A DNA stretch of 48,719 nucleotides, taken from contig DAIDKM010000017.1 of NCBI GenBank assembly GCA_027450045.1, forward strand, positions 1 through 48,719, in the 5' to 3' direction. Position numbers and translations under genes: made by a program. This DNA is from Paludibacter sp. (GTDB lineage Bacteria; Bacteroidota; Bacteroidia; Bacteroidales; Paludibacteraceae). Below the pieces are notes generated by a model that saw only the letters and a list, made by a program, of their open reading frames with translations, did no database searches and was not told the origin of the DNA. Shown here in pieces: positions 7,242 through 15,320 of this stretch (position 1 is its first letter; each line of letters starts with the position of its first letter).

Positions 7242-8753
7242 ATGAACGAAAATGGATCAACTTATAGCTTGAACGGCGAAAGCAATTTGGTGGCGTCATT
7301 TGCGGCTGCTCAATCGTCATCGGACGTTTCGTCTTTGTATGACATGATGGAACATTTTGGAGTGACTTCATCCGATTTGCAGGCAGTTATAAAAGCTGCC
7401 ATGTCAACAGGCGGAGAGTTCGCGGATTTGTTTTTTGAACACACTTTCGACTCATTGCTGAATTTGCGTGATGGTGAAGTGAATACAGTTTCTGCCAATA
7501 TAGATTTCGGAGTGGGAATCAGGGTTGTTAAAGGTGATCAGACAGGTTATGCTTACACCGAAAACGTAAAGTTGGAAGAGATGCTAAAAGCAGCCCGAAC
7601 GGCCTCGCGTATTGTGCTGGAATCGAGACAAAACGAAGCGGTCGGATTGACTCCGACACCTCGGGGAACTTCTTATTACCCGCTGCTTGGTTCCTGGGAG
7701 GATGCAGGTGTGGAATTGAAACGGCCTTTCTTGCAAAAACTAAATGATCGTATTTTTAGTTTGAGCGACCGTGTTTCACGGGTTTTAGTCTCTCAAACAG
7801 ATACTTCATCCTATATTTTGTATGCTAATTCGGAAGGTTTACTGACTTTCGATTATCGCCCGATGGCCACGCTAACGGTTACATGTATCATGCAACATGA
7901 TGGGAAAACCGAGAATGGACGTGCAGCGCGCTCTTTTCGCATGGGAACGGAATTTCTCACGGATGAATTGGTTGAGACGTTAGCTCAGGAAGTGGTAAAA
8001 CAGACATTATTCCTTTTCGATGCTGTTTCGCCAAAAGGTGGCGAAATGGCTGTCGTGATGGGTGCGGGTGGTTCCGGTATTTTATTACACGAAGCCATTG
8101 GTCATGCGTTTGAGGCTGATTTCAATCGTAAAAATATTTCCATCTTTTCTGATAAACTGGGGAAGAAAGTCTGTGATACAACCATTTCAGTCGTTGATGA
8201 CGGAACGATTTCTTTCAATCGAGGCTCCGTAAATGTGGACGACGAAGGCGTGGAAGGGCAAAAAACTTATCTTGTGAAGGATGGTATGCTGACAAGTTAC
8301 ATTCACGATCGGATAAGCGCTCGATATTACGGTGTGTCGCCTACCGGTAACGGTCGCCGACAATCGTTTCGATTTGCGCCAATCCCCCGTATGCGGGCTA
8401 CTTACATGGAAAATGGGCAAGCTGCCGAACAAGACTTGATTGCAACTGTAAAGAATGGGGTCTTTGTCGATACTTTTACGAACGGTCAGGTACAAATTGG
8501 AGCGGGAGATTTTACTTTCTTTGTCAAGTCAGGATATTTAATCGAAAACGGCAAATTGACACAACCGATCAAAGATATCAACATCATTGGAAATGGGCCT
8601 AAAGCCTTGTCCGATATTATGATGGTGGCAAACAATTATGCCATGGATAACGGCACGTGGACTTGTGGGAAAGACGGCCAAAGCTGTCCGGTGACGTGCG
8701 GAATGCCTTCTGTCCTGGTGTCGAAGCTGACTGTTGGTGGTGCAAATGAGTGA
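7242..8753 (+). CDS. tldD: TldD metalloprotease subunit
   Basis: The 503-residue protein has the TldD zinc-protease motif HEAIGH at residues 283-288 inside GAGGSGILLHEAIGHAFEAD. It also has the conserved SPTGNGRRQSFRFAPIPRMRATYMENG region and a C-terminal glycine-rich fold. TldD pairs with TldE in a heterodimer that trims unfolded peptides through a narrow chamber; in E. coli it matures microcin B17 and degrades CcdA. The partner gene follows after 7 bases, so the two are co-expressed. The first 30 residues are poorly conserved serine/alanine-rich sequence. A later start at 7344 (MMEHFGVTSSDL) would give a length closer to the usual 480 residues. Confidence 0.93.
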   Translation: MNENGSTYSLNGESNLVASFAAAQSSSDVSSLYDMMEHFGVTSSDLQAVIKAAMSTGGEFADLFFEHTFDSLLNLRDGEVNTVSANIDFGVGIRVVKGDQTGYAYTENVKLEEMLKAARTASRIVLESRQNEAVGLTPTPRGTSYYPLLGSWEDAGVELKRPFLQKLNDRIFSLSDRVSRVLVSQTDTSSYILYANSEGLLTFDYRPMATLTVTCIMQHDGKTENGRAARSFRMGTEFLTDELVETLAQEVVKQTLFLFDAVSPKGGEMAVVMGAGGSGILLHEAIGHAFEADFNRKNISIFSDKLGKKVCDTTISVVDDGTISFNRGSVNVDDEGVEGQKTYLVKDGMLTSYIHDRISARYYGVSPTGNGRRQSFRFAPIPRMRATYMENGQAAEQDLIATVKNGVFVDTFTNGQVQIGAGDFTFFVKSGYLIENGKLTQPIKDINIIGNGPKALSDIMMVANNYAMDNGTWTCGKDGQSCPVTCGMPSVLVSKLTVGGANE

Positions 8754-8760
8754 TGAATGA

Positions 8761-10128
8761 ATGATCACGTTGATGACAGGTTCAAATCAAAAAAATATTT
8801 CGGATAAGATGATAACGAATGATCAAAAAGAGTTGGCGCATTGGTTGAAGAGCTATGTATTGCGTCAAGGTGCACAAGCCTGTCGTATTGGAATTTTTTC
8901 GGGTTCTGACAGCTCTTTCGAGGTGCGTGACGGACGTATTGAACAATTGCAACAAGCTGAAGAAAATCAATTAGTTGGTTATTTATTTGTGGATGGACGA
9001 TATGGTTCATTTTCAACTAATCGATTGGAAAAAAGTGAATTAGAACGTTTTTTCTCTCATGCCATAGCATCAACCCGATTATTAGCCATTGACGAAGCAC
9101 GACATTTGCCTAACGCTGGACGGTATTATAAAGGTAACGATGCGTTTTTATCGTTGTACGATCCAACGATTGCTGCGCTTGATCCTGATGCAAAACTGCA
9201 AGCAGCGTTTCGTGCGGCGGCTGAGGTTGATAGAAGTGACGAACGCATTATTTCTGTTGCATCAGCTTATGGTGATAATGAAAGTTACTCTTATTTGATT
9301 GACAGCAACGGGCTTGAAGCCGAGAGCGCTGCTTCTTCCTGTGGGCTTTCGGTGAGTGTTTCCGTACGTGGTATCGAGGATGCCCGCCCCGAGGCTTATT
9401 GGTATGATCAGTCCCTGTCGTGGAAATCTCTGCAAAAGGAAGGAATTGGAACAATGGCCTTGCAGCGTGCTTTGATGAAAATCGGGCAACGTAAAATTCA
9501 ATCGGCGACTTATCCCATGCTTGTAGACAGAAACGAGGTGCGTACGTTGCTTTCTCCCATGATGGGTGCGTTGAGTGGCGCTGCTTTGCAACAAAATAAT
9601 TCGTTTTTGATCAATAAACAAGGGCAAAAAGTGTGTTCGGATAAAATGACATTGAACGATTGTCCATTGTTGCCTCGTACCATTGGAGCCCGTTGCTTTG
9701 ATCGTGAGGGGATTGCTTTAGAGTCACGTTCTGTATTTGAAAAAGGGATTTTGAATAACTATTATATTGATACCTATATTGCTCATAAATTGGGTGTTGA
9801 ACCGACAACCGGATCGGCATCCGTGTTACAATTTGAGTTAGGAGATGCCAATCGGGAAGGACTTTTGGCGCGTATCGGAACAGGAGTACTGATAACCGGC
9901 TTTAATGGAGGTAATTGTAATAGTTCAACGGGTAACTTTTCGTATGGGATTGAAGGCTTTTGGATTGAAAGAGATGAAATTCAATATCCTATTGGAGAAA
10001 TGAATATTACTGGCAACATGCTTTCTCTTTGGGGTCAGTTGATGGAAGTAGGCAACGATCCTATCTATGCTTCAAGCTGGCAAACACCGAGCTTATTGTT
10101 TGATGCAGTTGATTTTAACGGACTATAG
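8761..10128 (+). CDS. tldE: TldE/PmbA-type partner of TldD
   Basis: The 455-residue TldD/PmbA-family protein lacks a HExxxH motif, as expected for the non-catalytic TldE half. The conserved C-terminal core is visible: GARCFDREGIALESRSVFEKGILNNYYIDTYIAHKLGVEPT, then FNGGNCNSSTGNFSYGIEGFWIE. It follows tldD after 7 bases. The first codons (MITLMTGSNQKNISDK) may be untranslated, since a second ATG at 8809 (MITNDQKELAHW) fits family length equally well. A short dyad, ggactatagtcc at 10120-10131, overlaps the stop codon and is followed by five Ts, so it may end the transcript weakly. The heterodimer should act as a cytoplasmic peptidase. Its natural substrate here is unknown, and no peptide-antibiotic locus is visible. 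Confidence 0.9.
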   Translation: MITLMTGSNQKNISDKMITNDQKELAHWLKSYVLRQGAQACRIGIFSGSDSSFEVRDGRIEQLQQAEENQLVGYLFVDGRYGSFSTNRLEKSELERFFSHAIASTRLLAIDEARHLPNAGRYYKGNDAFLSLYDPTIAALDPDAKLQAAFRAAAEVDRSDERIISVASAYGDNESYSYLIDSNGLEAESAASSCGLSVSVSVRGIEDARPEAYWYDQSLSWKSLQKEGIGTMALQRALMKIGQRKIQSATYPMLVDRNEVRTLLSPMMGALSGAALQQNNSFLINKQGQKVCSDKMTLNDCPLLPRTIGARCFDREGIALESRSVFEKGILNNYYIDTYIAHKLGVEPTTGSASVLQFELGDANREGLLARIGTGVLITGFNGGNCNSSTGNFSYGIEGFWIERDEIQYPIGEMNITGNMLSLWGQLMEVGNDPIYASSWQTPSLLFDAVDFNGL

Positions 10129-10302
10129 TCCTTTTTCTGCCGTTTTATCTCTCTTGTGTAAAGCTATATGATGCTCTTTTTCATGGGTTATGATTCACTT
10201 TTCATGAAAAAGATGTAATTTTGTCAGGTGTTTCTGTCATACATTTGGCAGTGTACGTAACCCAAGTGAGCGCTTTTCTTCCAACGTTTTTTGTTCAACG
10301 AT

Positions 10303-11571
10303 ATGAGTATGCAATTATCAGATTTACAGGCTGTGAAACAGCGGTTTGGCATTATTGGCAATTCTCCGTTGCTTAATCGTGCCATTGATATTGCAGTACA
10401 GGTGTCAGCGACCGATTTGTCAGTTTTGATTACCGGCGAGAGCGGCGTTGGCAAAGAAAATTTCCCCCAGATTATTCATCAATTCAGTCACCGGAAACAT
10501 GGCCCATACATAGCGGTCAATTGCGGCGCTATTCCCGAAGGAACCATCGACTCTGAGCTTTTCGGACATGAAAAAGGTTCGTTCACTGGTGCACTGAGTG
10601 ATCGAAAAGGCTATTTTGAAGTGGCTGACGGTGGAACTATTTTTCTGGATGAGGTGGGCGAGTTGCCTCATTCAACACAGGTTCGTTTGTTGCGTGTGCT
10701 CGAAGCAGGAGAATTTATGAAAGTCGGTTCGTCCAAAGTATTGAAAACAAATGTTCGGGTTGTTGCTGCTACAAATTTGAACATGCAAGAGGCAACGAGG
10801 CAAGGAAAATTTCGTGAGGATTTGTATTACCGACTGAATACCGTGCCGATTTCTATTCCGCCTCTCCGTGAGCGAAAAGAGGATATCTTTTTATTATTCC
10901 GAAAATTCTCTGTTGATTTTGCCGATAAATACCGAATGCCTCCCATTCGTTTGTCTGAAGGGGCGCAAAAACTTCTCTCCAACTATTATTGGAAAGGTAA
11001 TATCCGACAACTTAAGAATATCACGGAACAAATTTCGGTGATTGAACAGAATCGTGAGATAACAGAAGACGTGCTTCGTATTTATCTTCCTGACAATGAA
11101 ATGGAAACGTTGCCTTCTTTGTTGGGGCATTCAACCCATGATCAACGCATGTTCGCCAATGAACGAGAAATTCTCTATCAGGTGTTATTTGATATGCGTA
11201 AAGACATGAACGACTTAAAAGCATTGGTGCATGAATTAATGGCCGGAAAGCAAATGAAGGCGCCTTCGACGATGGAAACAGATGAACTGCAGTTGATACG
11301 TTCACAATATGTTTCAGCCCCTAAAACCAAAGATGCGTTTGTCTCTGCAGAGTTTTCTCCATTAGAAACGCCGCTATCTGAAGAAAAGCAAGATCACATA
11401 GAAGATACGCAAGAGTATGTTGAAGAGTCTCTCTCTTTGCAAACAGTAGAAAAAGAGGTGATAATAAAGGCTTTAGAAAGGAATCAAGGGAAGCGGAAAT
11501 TGGCTGCTAGTGAACTGGGTATTTCCGAACGGACTTTGTATCGCAAAATTAATGAGTACGGGTTGGAGTAA
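10303..11571 (+). CDS. Sigma-54-interacting transcriptional activator without receiver domain
   Basis: The 422-residue protein consists of an AAA+ domain directly at the N-terminus and a C-terminal Fis-type helix-turn-helix (VEKEVIIKALERNQGKRKLA to LYRKINEYGLE). Walker A GESGVGKE is at residues 45-52, the sigma-54 contact loop at 92-97 and Walker B FLDEVGE with D116-E117. The arginine-finger region REDLYYRLNTVPI is intact. The loop reads GSFTGA rather than the common GAFTGA. Without a receiver or GAF domain it may be constitutively active or controlled by partner proteins. Residues 270-370 are a charged, family-specific linker. ATG 10303 was chosen over an upstream TTG at 10291. In many Bacteroidota such a gene precedes lptE-TPR-secG; here those genes are 18 kb away. 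Confidence 0.93.
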   Translation: MSMQLSDLQAVKQRFGIIGNSPLLNRAIDIAVQVSATDLSVLITGESGVGKENFPQIIHQFSHRKHGPYIAVNCGAIPEGTIDSELFGHEKGSFTGALSDRKGYFEVADGGTIFLDEVGELPHSTQVRLLRVLEAGEFMKVGSSKVLKTNVRVVAATNLNMQEATRQGKFREDLYYRLNTVPISIPPLRERKEDIFLLFRKFSVDFADKYRMPPIRLSEGAQKLLSNYYWKGNIRQLKNITEQISVIEQNREITEDVLRIYLPDNEMETLPSLLGHSTHDQRMFANEREILYQVLFDMRKDMNDLKALVHELMAGKQMKAPSTMETDELQLIRSQYVSAPKTKDAFVSAEFSPLETPLSEEKQDHIEDTQEYVEESLSLQTVEKEVIIKALERNQGKRKLAASELGISERTLYRKINEYGLE

Positions 11572-11648
11572 TTATTGTGGGCAAAGTTGTCTCTTCTCAC
11601 ATTCCAATTCGAAATTACTATAATCGTTCTAATTAATACATTTTTCGA

Positions 11649-12227
11649 GTGAAAACGGTTTCAGTTTACTGTGCTTCCAGTAGTAAAGCGCTTCCAAGTT
11701 ATTATGAGGCTGCTGCTAAGGTGGGTGAATGTTTTGCAAGGGCGAACATTCATGTAGTTTTTGGCGGTGGTAAAGATGGCCTTATGGGAGCAATGGCTAA
11801 TCGTTTATTAGAAGAAGGTGGTTACGCAACTGGAATTATGCCTCGTTTTATGTGTGATGAAGGTTGGCACCACGGTCGGCTGACGGAGCTAAAAGTAGTA
11901 GAAACGATGCATGAACGCAAAGCATTGATGGCGTCAATGGCCGATGCAGCATTGGCTATGCCTGGTGGTATTGGCACATTCGACGAACTTTTTGAAATTA
12001 TCACATGGAAGCAATTAGGTTTGTTCAATAAACCTATTATTATTTTGAATACGAATGACTACTTCCGCTATTTTCTTCAATTGATGCAACATGCAGAAGG
12101 AGAACAATTTATTCGCAATGAACATCGTCAGATTTGGCAATTGGTAGAGACGCCTGAAGAGGTGTTGCCTGCTATTGAACATGCCGAGGCATGGCCTGAT
12201 GATGCGCGTCGTTTTGCTGCGGTTTAA
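11649..12227 (+). CDS. LOG-family nucleotide 5'-monophosphate phosphoribohydrolase
   Basis: The 192-residue protein has both LOG-family motifs: MHERK (residues 87-91) and PGGIGTFDE (105-113). The N-terminal Rossmann-like strand reads SVYCASSS, and GGGKDGLMGAMA lies at 40-50. Family members cleave the N-glycosidic bond of nucleoside monophosphates, releasing a free base and ribose 5-phosphate. The plant and some bacterial enzymes activate cytokinins this way, but in most bacteria the physiological substrate is unsettled. The start is a GTG at 11649; no in-frame ATG lies close upstream. Its stop codon is two bases from the next ATG, so it is probably translated together with the DUF4271 gene. 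Residue content gives no hint of lysine-decarboxylase activity despite frequent misnaming. Confidence 0.9.
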   Translation: MKTVSVYCASSSKALPSYYEAAAKVGECFARANIHVVFGGGKDGLMGAMANRLLEEGGYATGIMPRFMCDEGWHHGRLTELKVVETMHERKALMASMADAALAMPGGIGTFDELFEIITWKQLGLFNKPIIILNTNDYFRYFLQLMQHAEGEQFIRNEHRQIWQLVETPEEVLPAIEHAEAWPDDARRFAAV

Positions 12228-12229
12228 CC

Positions 12230-13075
12230 ATGAACACATCTATTGCTAACGATTCAATCCCTTTTCTAACCACACAGAAAATTGCTCCAATGGATACCTT
12301 ATGGGGTAAACATGGACAAAATATTTATTTGCGCACACAGTCGTTGCGGCCTGTAGTTGTGTGTCCTTCTGGGTTTGAAGGAAAGACGATACATTCTGGA
12401 TTGTTTTCGTACAATGTGTCGAGTGGCATTTTTTTAGTGATTGCGTTTTTGTATGCTTTTTTGCTGCCACGAGCTACAAAAATTTTGAGAGATGGTGTAC
12501 GTGTTGTGTTTCGTAAGAAAGAAGGCAGGAACTCATTGTTTGAGGACGAGTTGAAAGCAGTTGAGGTTCGTTACCGGATAATGCTGATTTTTTTAGGTGT
12601 TCTGGGGTTAAATGTTTTTTTGTTCCCTTTTGTTGAACAATCGATTCCCAACGAAAATACGTTTACTGCTCTTGTTGTGTTAATGTCTATCTTTCTCGGA
12701 ATCGCTCTGTTTTTAGGGCTAAAATGGTTGTTATTTAAGCTATTGGAATATGTTTTTTTCTTCTCTGACAAACAAGTAAGGCAGTTTCGAAGTGCTTATT
12801 TTTCAGTTATTTTTGGATTAGGCCTTTGTTTGCTTCCATTAGTAACCGCGCAGAGTTTTGTTTCCACTGGATTATCAAGAATGTTTGATTCTATTTCGTT
12901 GATATTATGTGTGGTATCTGTTTTTTTGATTATATACAAAATCATTCAACTTTTTTGGAATTGGCGTGATTCCATTTTCTATATTTTATTGTACCTTTGC
13001 ACACTTGAAATTTTGCCTGTTTTAGTGGGATTGCAAGTGATTAAGCAATTGAGTTTTGTCTTACAAGTAAAGTAA
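12230..13075 (+). CDS. DUF4271 integral membrane protein
   Basis: The 281-residue protein has a short hydrophilic N-terminus, then about seven hydrophobic segments: around residues 63-82, 118-136, 146-165, 170-180, 190-207, 218-240 and 250-272. It matches the Bacteroidota-specific DUF4271 family in length, topology and context, since the family commonly sits directly before a uroporphyrinogen-III-synthase-like gene, as here (7 bases). Its function is unknown. Conserved neighbourhood with a HemD-like protein suggests a link to tetrapyrrole or envelope metabolism, but this is inference. It starts two bases after the LOG gene. Confidence 0.8.
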   Translation: MNTSIANDSIPFLTTQKIAPMDTLWGKHGQNIYLRTQSLRPVVVCPSGFEGKTIHSGLFSYNVSSGIFLVIAFLYAFLLPRATKILRDGVRVVFRKKEGRNSLFEDELKAVEVRYRIMLIFLGVLGLNVFLFPFVEQSIPNENTFTALVVLMSIFLGIALFLGLKWLLFKLLEYVFFFSDKQVRQFRSAYFSVIFGLGLCLLPLVTAQSFVSTGLSRMFDSISLILCVVSVFLIIYKIIQLFWNWRDSIFYILLYLCTLEILPVLVGLQVIKQLSFVLQVK

Positions 13076-13082
13076 TTACGTT

Positions 13083-13841
13083 TTGAAAGTAAAGAAAATT
13101 CTGGTTTCACAGCCACCGCCAACGGCCGAAAAATCTCCATATTTTGACATCATTGATAAATTTGGTGTTAAGATCGATTTTCGTCCCTTCATTAAGGTTG
13201 ATGCAGTTCCGGCCAAGGAGTTTAGACAACAAAAAGTTGCCATTCTGGATCATACTGCAGTTGTATTTACATCAAAAACCGGTATAGATCATTTTTTTCG
13301 CATCTGTCAGGAAATGAGGGTCACAATACCTGAGTCTATGAAGTATTTTTGTGTTTCTGAGTCAGTGGCTCTTTATTTGCAAAAATACATTCAATACAGG
13401 AAAAGGAAGGTTTTCTACGGCGCTTCGGGAAAACTGACAGATATGTTTATAGTTATCTCAAAACACTTGGATGAGAACTATTTAGTGGTTTTATCGGATG
13501 TTCATAACGAAGAAATCTTATTATTGTTGGAAAAATACAAGGTGAAACATCATGTTGGCATCATGTATCGGACTGTAAGTAATGAATTCTCTCAGGATGA
13601 AGAGTTTAACTATGATTTGTTGATATTTTTCAGCCCTCAGGGAGTTGCTTCGTTACTGAAGAATTTCCCGAATTTTGAACAAGGGGAAGTTAATATAGGA
13701 TGTTTTGGAACTACCACAGCTCATGCTGTGCGTGAAGCAGGATTACGTCTGGATTTAGAAGCGCCTCGTCCTGAGGCACCTTCGATGACGGCAGCTTTAG
13801 AGCTTTTCTTGAAGGAAAATCATAAAAATCATAAGAAGTAA
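13083..13841 (+). CDS. Uroporphyrinogen-III synthase-like protein (HemD fold)
   Basis: The 252-residue protein resembles HemD. Its N-terminal strand reads KKILVSQPPP, followed by an alternating alpha/beta two-domain fold. Conserved patches include VVFTSKTGIDHFF and, near the C-terminus, FFSPQGVASLLKNFPNF, GCFGTTTAHAVREAGL and EAPRPEAPSMTAALELF. HemD closes hydroxymethylbilane into uroporphyrinogen III, but the family has few invariant catalytic residues and Bacteroidota copies are often outside complete haem pathways. No other hem gene is in the window. The start is a TTG at 13083; the nearby reading leaves no ATG in a suitable position. It is the last gene of its unit, followed by a strong bidirectional terminator. 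Confidence 0.8.
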   Translation: MKVKKILVSQPPPTAEKSPYFDIIDKFGVKIDFRPFIKVDAVPAKEFRQQKVAILDHTAVVFTSKTGIDHFFRICQEMRVTIPESMKYFCVSESVALYLQKYIQYRKRKVFYGASGKLTDMFIVISKHLDENYLVVLSDVHNEEILLLLEKYKVKHHVGIMYRTVSNEFSQDEEFNYDLLIFFSPQGVASLLKNFPNFEQGEVNIGCFGTTTAHAVREAGLRLDLEAPRPEAPSMTAALELFLKENHKNHKK

Positions 13842-13861
13842 GTCAGGCTTTTCCGGTCAAT

Positions 13862-13897
13862 AAAAAAAGAGAAATAGGTTGCTATTTCTCTTTTTTT
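13862..13897. terminator. Bidirectional rho-independent terminator
   Basis: A perfect 16-pair stem (13862-13877 with 13882-13897) has a four-base gttg loop. It carries an A-run on its left arm and a T-run on its right arm, so it can terminate both the plus-strand HemD-like transcript and the minus-strand mazG transcript. Confidence 0.92.
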
Positions 13898-13911
13898 ATT
13901 CATGAATATGG

Positions 13912-14700
13912 TTACAATCCTTTGCTTTTCGCTTCGTCCCAAATGTCATTCATCTCTTGCAAACTTAAGGTTTTCAGATCAATGCCTTGTTTAATGGTTT
14001 TTTCTTCAAGATAATTGAAGCGTCGGATAAACTTCGCGTTTGTTTTATCCAAAGCATTGTCAGGATTGATGTTATAGAGGCGTGCGGCGTTTATAATACT
14101 GAACAGGAAATCGCCGAATTCTTCTTCGCTTTTCACGGCATCTTCTTTGTCAATTTCCACTTTTAATTCGTCGAGTTCTTCGGTTACCTTGTCCCACACA
14201 TCTTCACGTTCTTCCCAGTCGAACCCCATTCCGCGTGCTTTGTCCTGCAATCTGTAGGCTTTGATCAACGAAGGCATCGATTTTGGAATACCACCTAAAA
14301 CGGTTTTGTTTCCCTCTTTCTCTTTTAGCTTCAGTTTTTCCCAGCTTTCTTTCACTGCCATTGATGTGTTGGCTTCTGCTTCGCCAAAAACATGTGGATG
14401 TCTGTAAATCAGTTTCTCATTCAGACTATCGATGATTTGTTCAAGCGTGAAGTCTCCTGTTTCACTACCAATTTTAGCGTAGAAGACGATATGAAGAAGT
14501 AGGTCGCCAATTTCTTTTTTGAGTTCTTGCGGGTTGTTCTTCGAAATAGCATCGGCTAATTCGTAGGTTTCCTCAATGGTAAGCGTGCGCAAACTTTCGA
14601 GTGTTTGTTCTCTGTCCCACGGACATTTTTCACGCAATTCGTCCATGATAAAAAGTAACCGTTCGAACGATTGCATTGCAGCTTTTATATTGGTATTCAT
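13912..14700 (-). CDS. mazG: Nucleoside triphosphate pyrophosphohydrolase MazG
   Basis: The 262-residue enzyme has two MazG domains in tandem, as in E. coli MazG. Landmarks are CPWDREQTLESLRTLTIEETYELADAI with the first EExxE metal site (about residues 25-52), EIGDLLLHIVFYAKI, then KARGMGFDWEEREDVWDKVTEELDELKVEI and EEEFGDFLFSIINAARL. It hydrolyses NTPs to NMP and pyrophosphate, cleaning aberrant nucleotides and, in E. coli, modulating ppGpp levels. It is the last gene of a minus-strand unit: LeuA-like synthase, mntP, mazG, with 7 bases between mntP and mazG. There is no mazEF toxin-antitoxin pair next to it. Confidence 0.95.
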   Translation of the reverse strand: MNTNIKAAMQSFERLLFIMDELREKCPWDREQTLESLRTLTIEETYELADAISKNNPQELKKEIGDLLLHIVFYAKIGSETGDFTLEQIIDSLNEKLIYRHPHVFGEAEANTSMAVKESWEKLKLKEKEGNKTVLGGIPKSMPSLIKAYRLQDKARGMGFDWEEREDVWDKVTEELDELKVEIDKEDAVKSEEEFGDFLFSIINAARLYNINPDNALDKTNAKFIRRFNYLEEKTIKQGIDLKTLSLQEMNDIWDEAKSKGL

Positions 14701-14707
14701 TTGAATA

Positions 14708-15295
14708 TTAATGATGTATTATTGTAGATAGATGTTCAATTACAATTTTTAGACCTATGCTAATGAGCAAAAGACCGCCAACGATCTCAGCATAATTTTG
14801 GAAGTGATGCCCCATTTTTTTTCCAATCAAAACGCCTAATAGAGCAAAGGTCAATGTGGTGAGTGAGATGATCAATGCTGGCAACCAAATGGTTTGATGA
14901 AGTGCGGCAAAAGTGAATCCAACTGCAAACGCATCGATGCTGGTAGCCAATCCTAATGTTAAAAGTACTTTATAGGAGGTGAATTTGAGCGATTTTTTTT
15001 TCTTGTGGTGATGGTGGTGATTATTGATAATGCCATCGTAGAGCATCTTCCCGCCTACCAAAGAGAGCAAAGCGAATGCAATCCAGTGATCAACCCGCGA
15101 AAGAAGATTGGCAATATGTTCGCCAAGAAACCATCCCATGATAGGCATTCCCCCTTGCATAAATGCCAACACGAATGCAAAGCGCAAGATTGACCCGATG
15201 TGCAAAGGGTGCTTGCTGCATCCGGCTGCAATGGATACTGAAACAGTGTCCATGCAAAGGCCGATGGCAATGATAAGGATGGTGTAAAAACTCAC
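14708..15295 (-). CDS. mntP: Manganese efflux pump of the MntP family
   Basis: The 195-residue protein has six predicted membrane helices arranged as a duplicated three-helix unit. Each half carries the conserved acidic motif: GLCMDTVSVSIAAG (residues 12-25) and GLATSIDAFAVGFTF. MntP exports Mn2+ from the cytoplasm. The central cytoplasmic loop reads GIINNHHHHHKKKKSLKF, a histidine/lysine cluster suited to metal sensing or binding. A manganese-responsive yybP-ykoY riboswitch often precedes mntP elsewhere. Here only 25 bases separate it from the upstream gene, so there is no room for one, and expression must come from the operon promoter. Confidence 0.9.
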   Translation of the reverse strand: MSFYTILIIAIGLCMDTVSVSIAAGCSKHPLHIGSILRFAFVLAFMQGGMPIMGWFLGEHIANLLSRVDHWIAFALLSLVGGKMLYDGIINNHHHHHKKKKSLKFTSYKVLLTLGLATSIDAFAVGFTFAALHQTIWLPALIISLTTLTFALLGVLIGKKMGHHFQNYAEIVGGLLLISIGLKIVIEHLSTIIHH

Positions 15296-15320
15296 GTGTT
15301 GTTCAGTAGTTGTGCTCTTG

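Noticed and set aside
13912-14700. mazG as part of a MazEF toxin-antitoxin locus
   Set aside because: The flanking genes are mntP and a HemD-like gene; no mazE or mazF is present.
15001-15030. Short tandem-like gtggtgatggtggtgatt run
   Set aside because: It simply encodes the His-rich loop of MntP on the opposite strand; not a repeat array.
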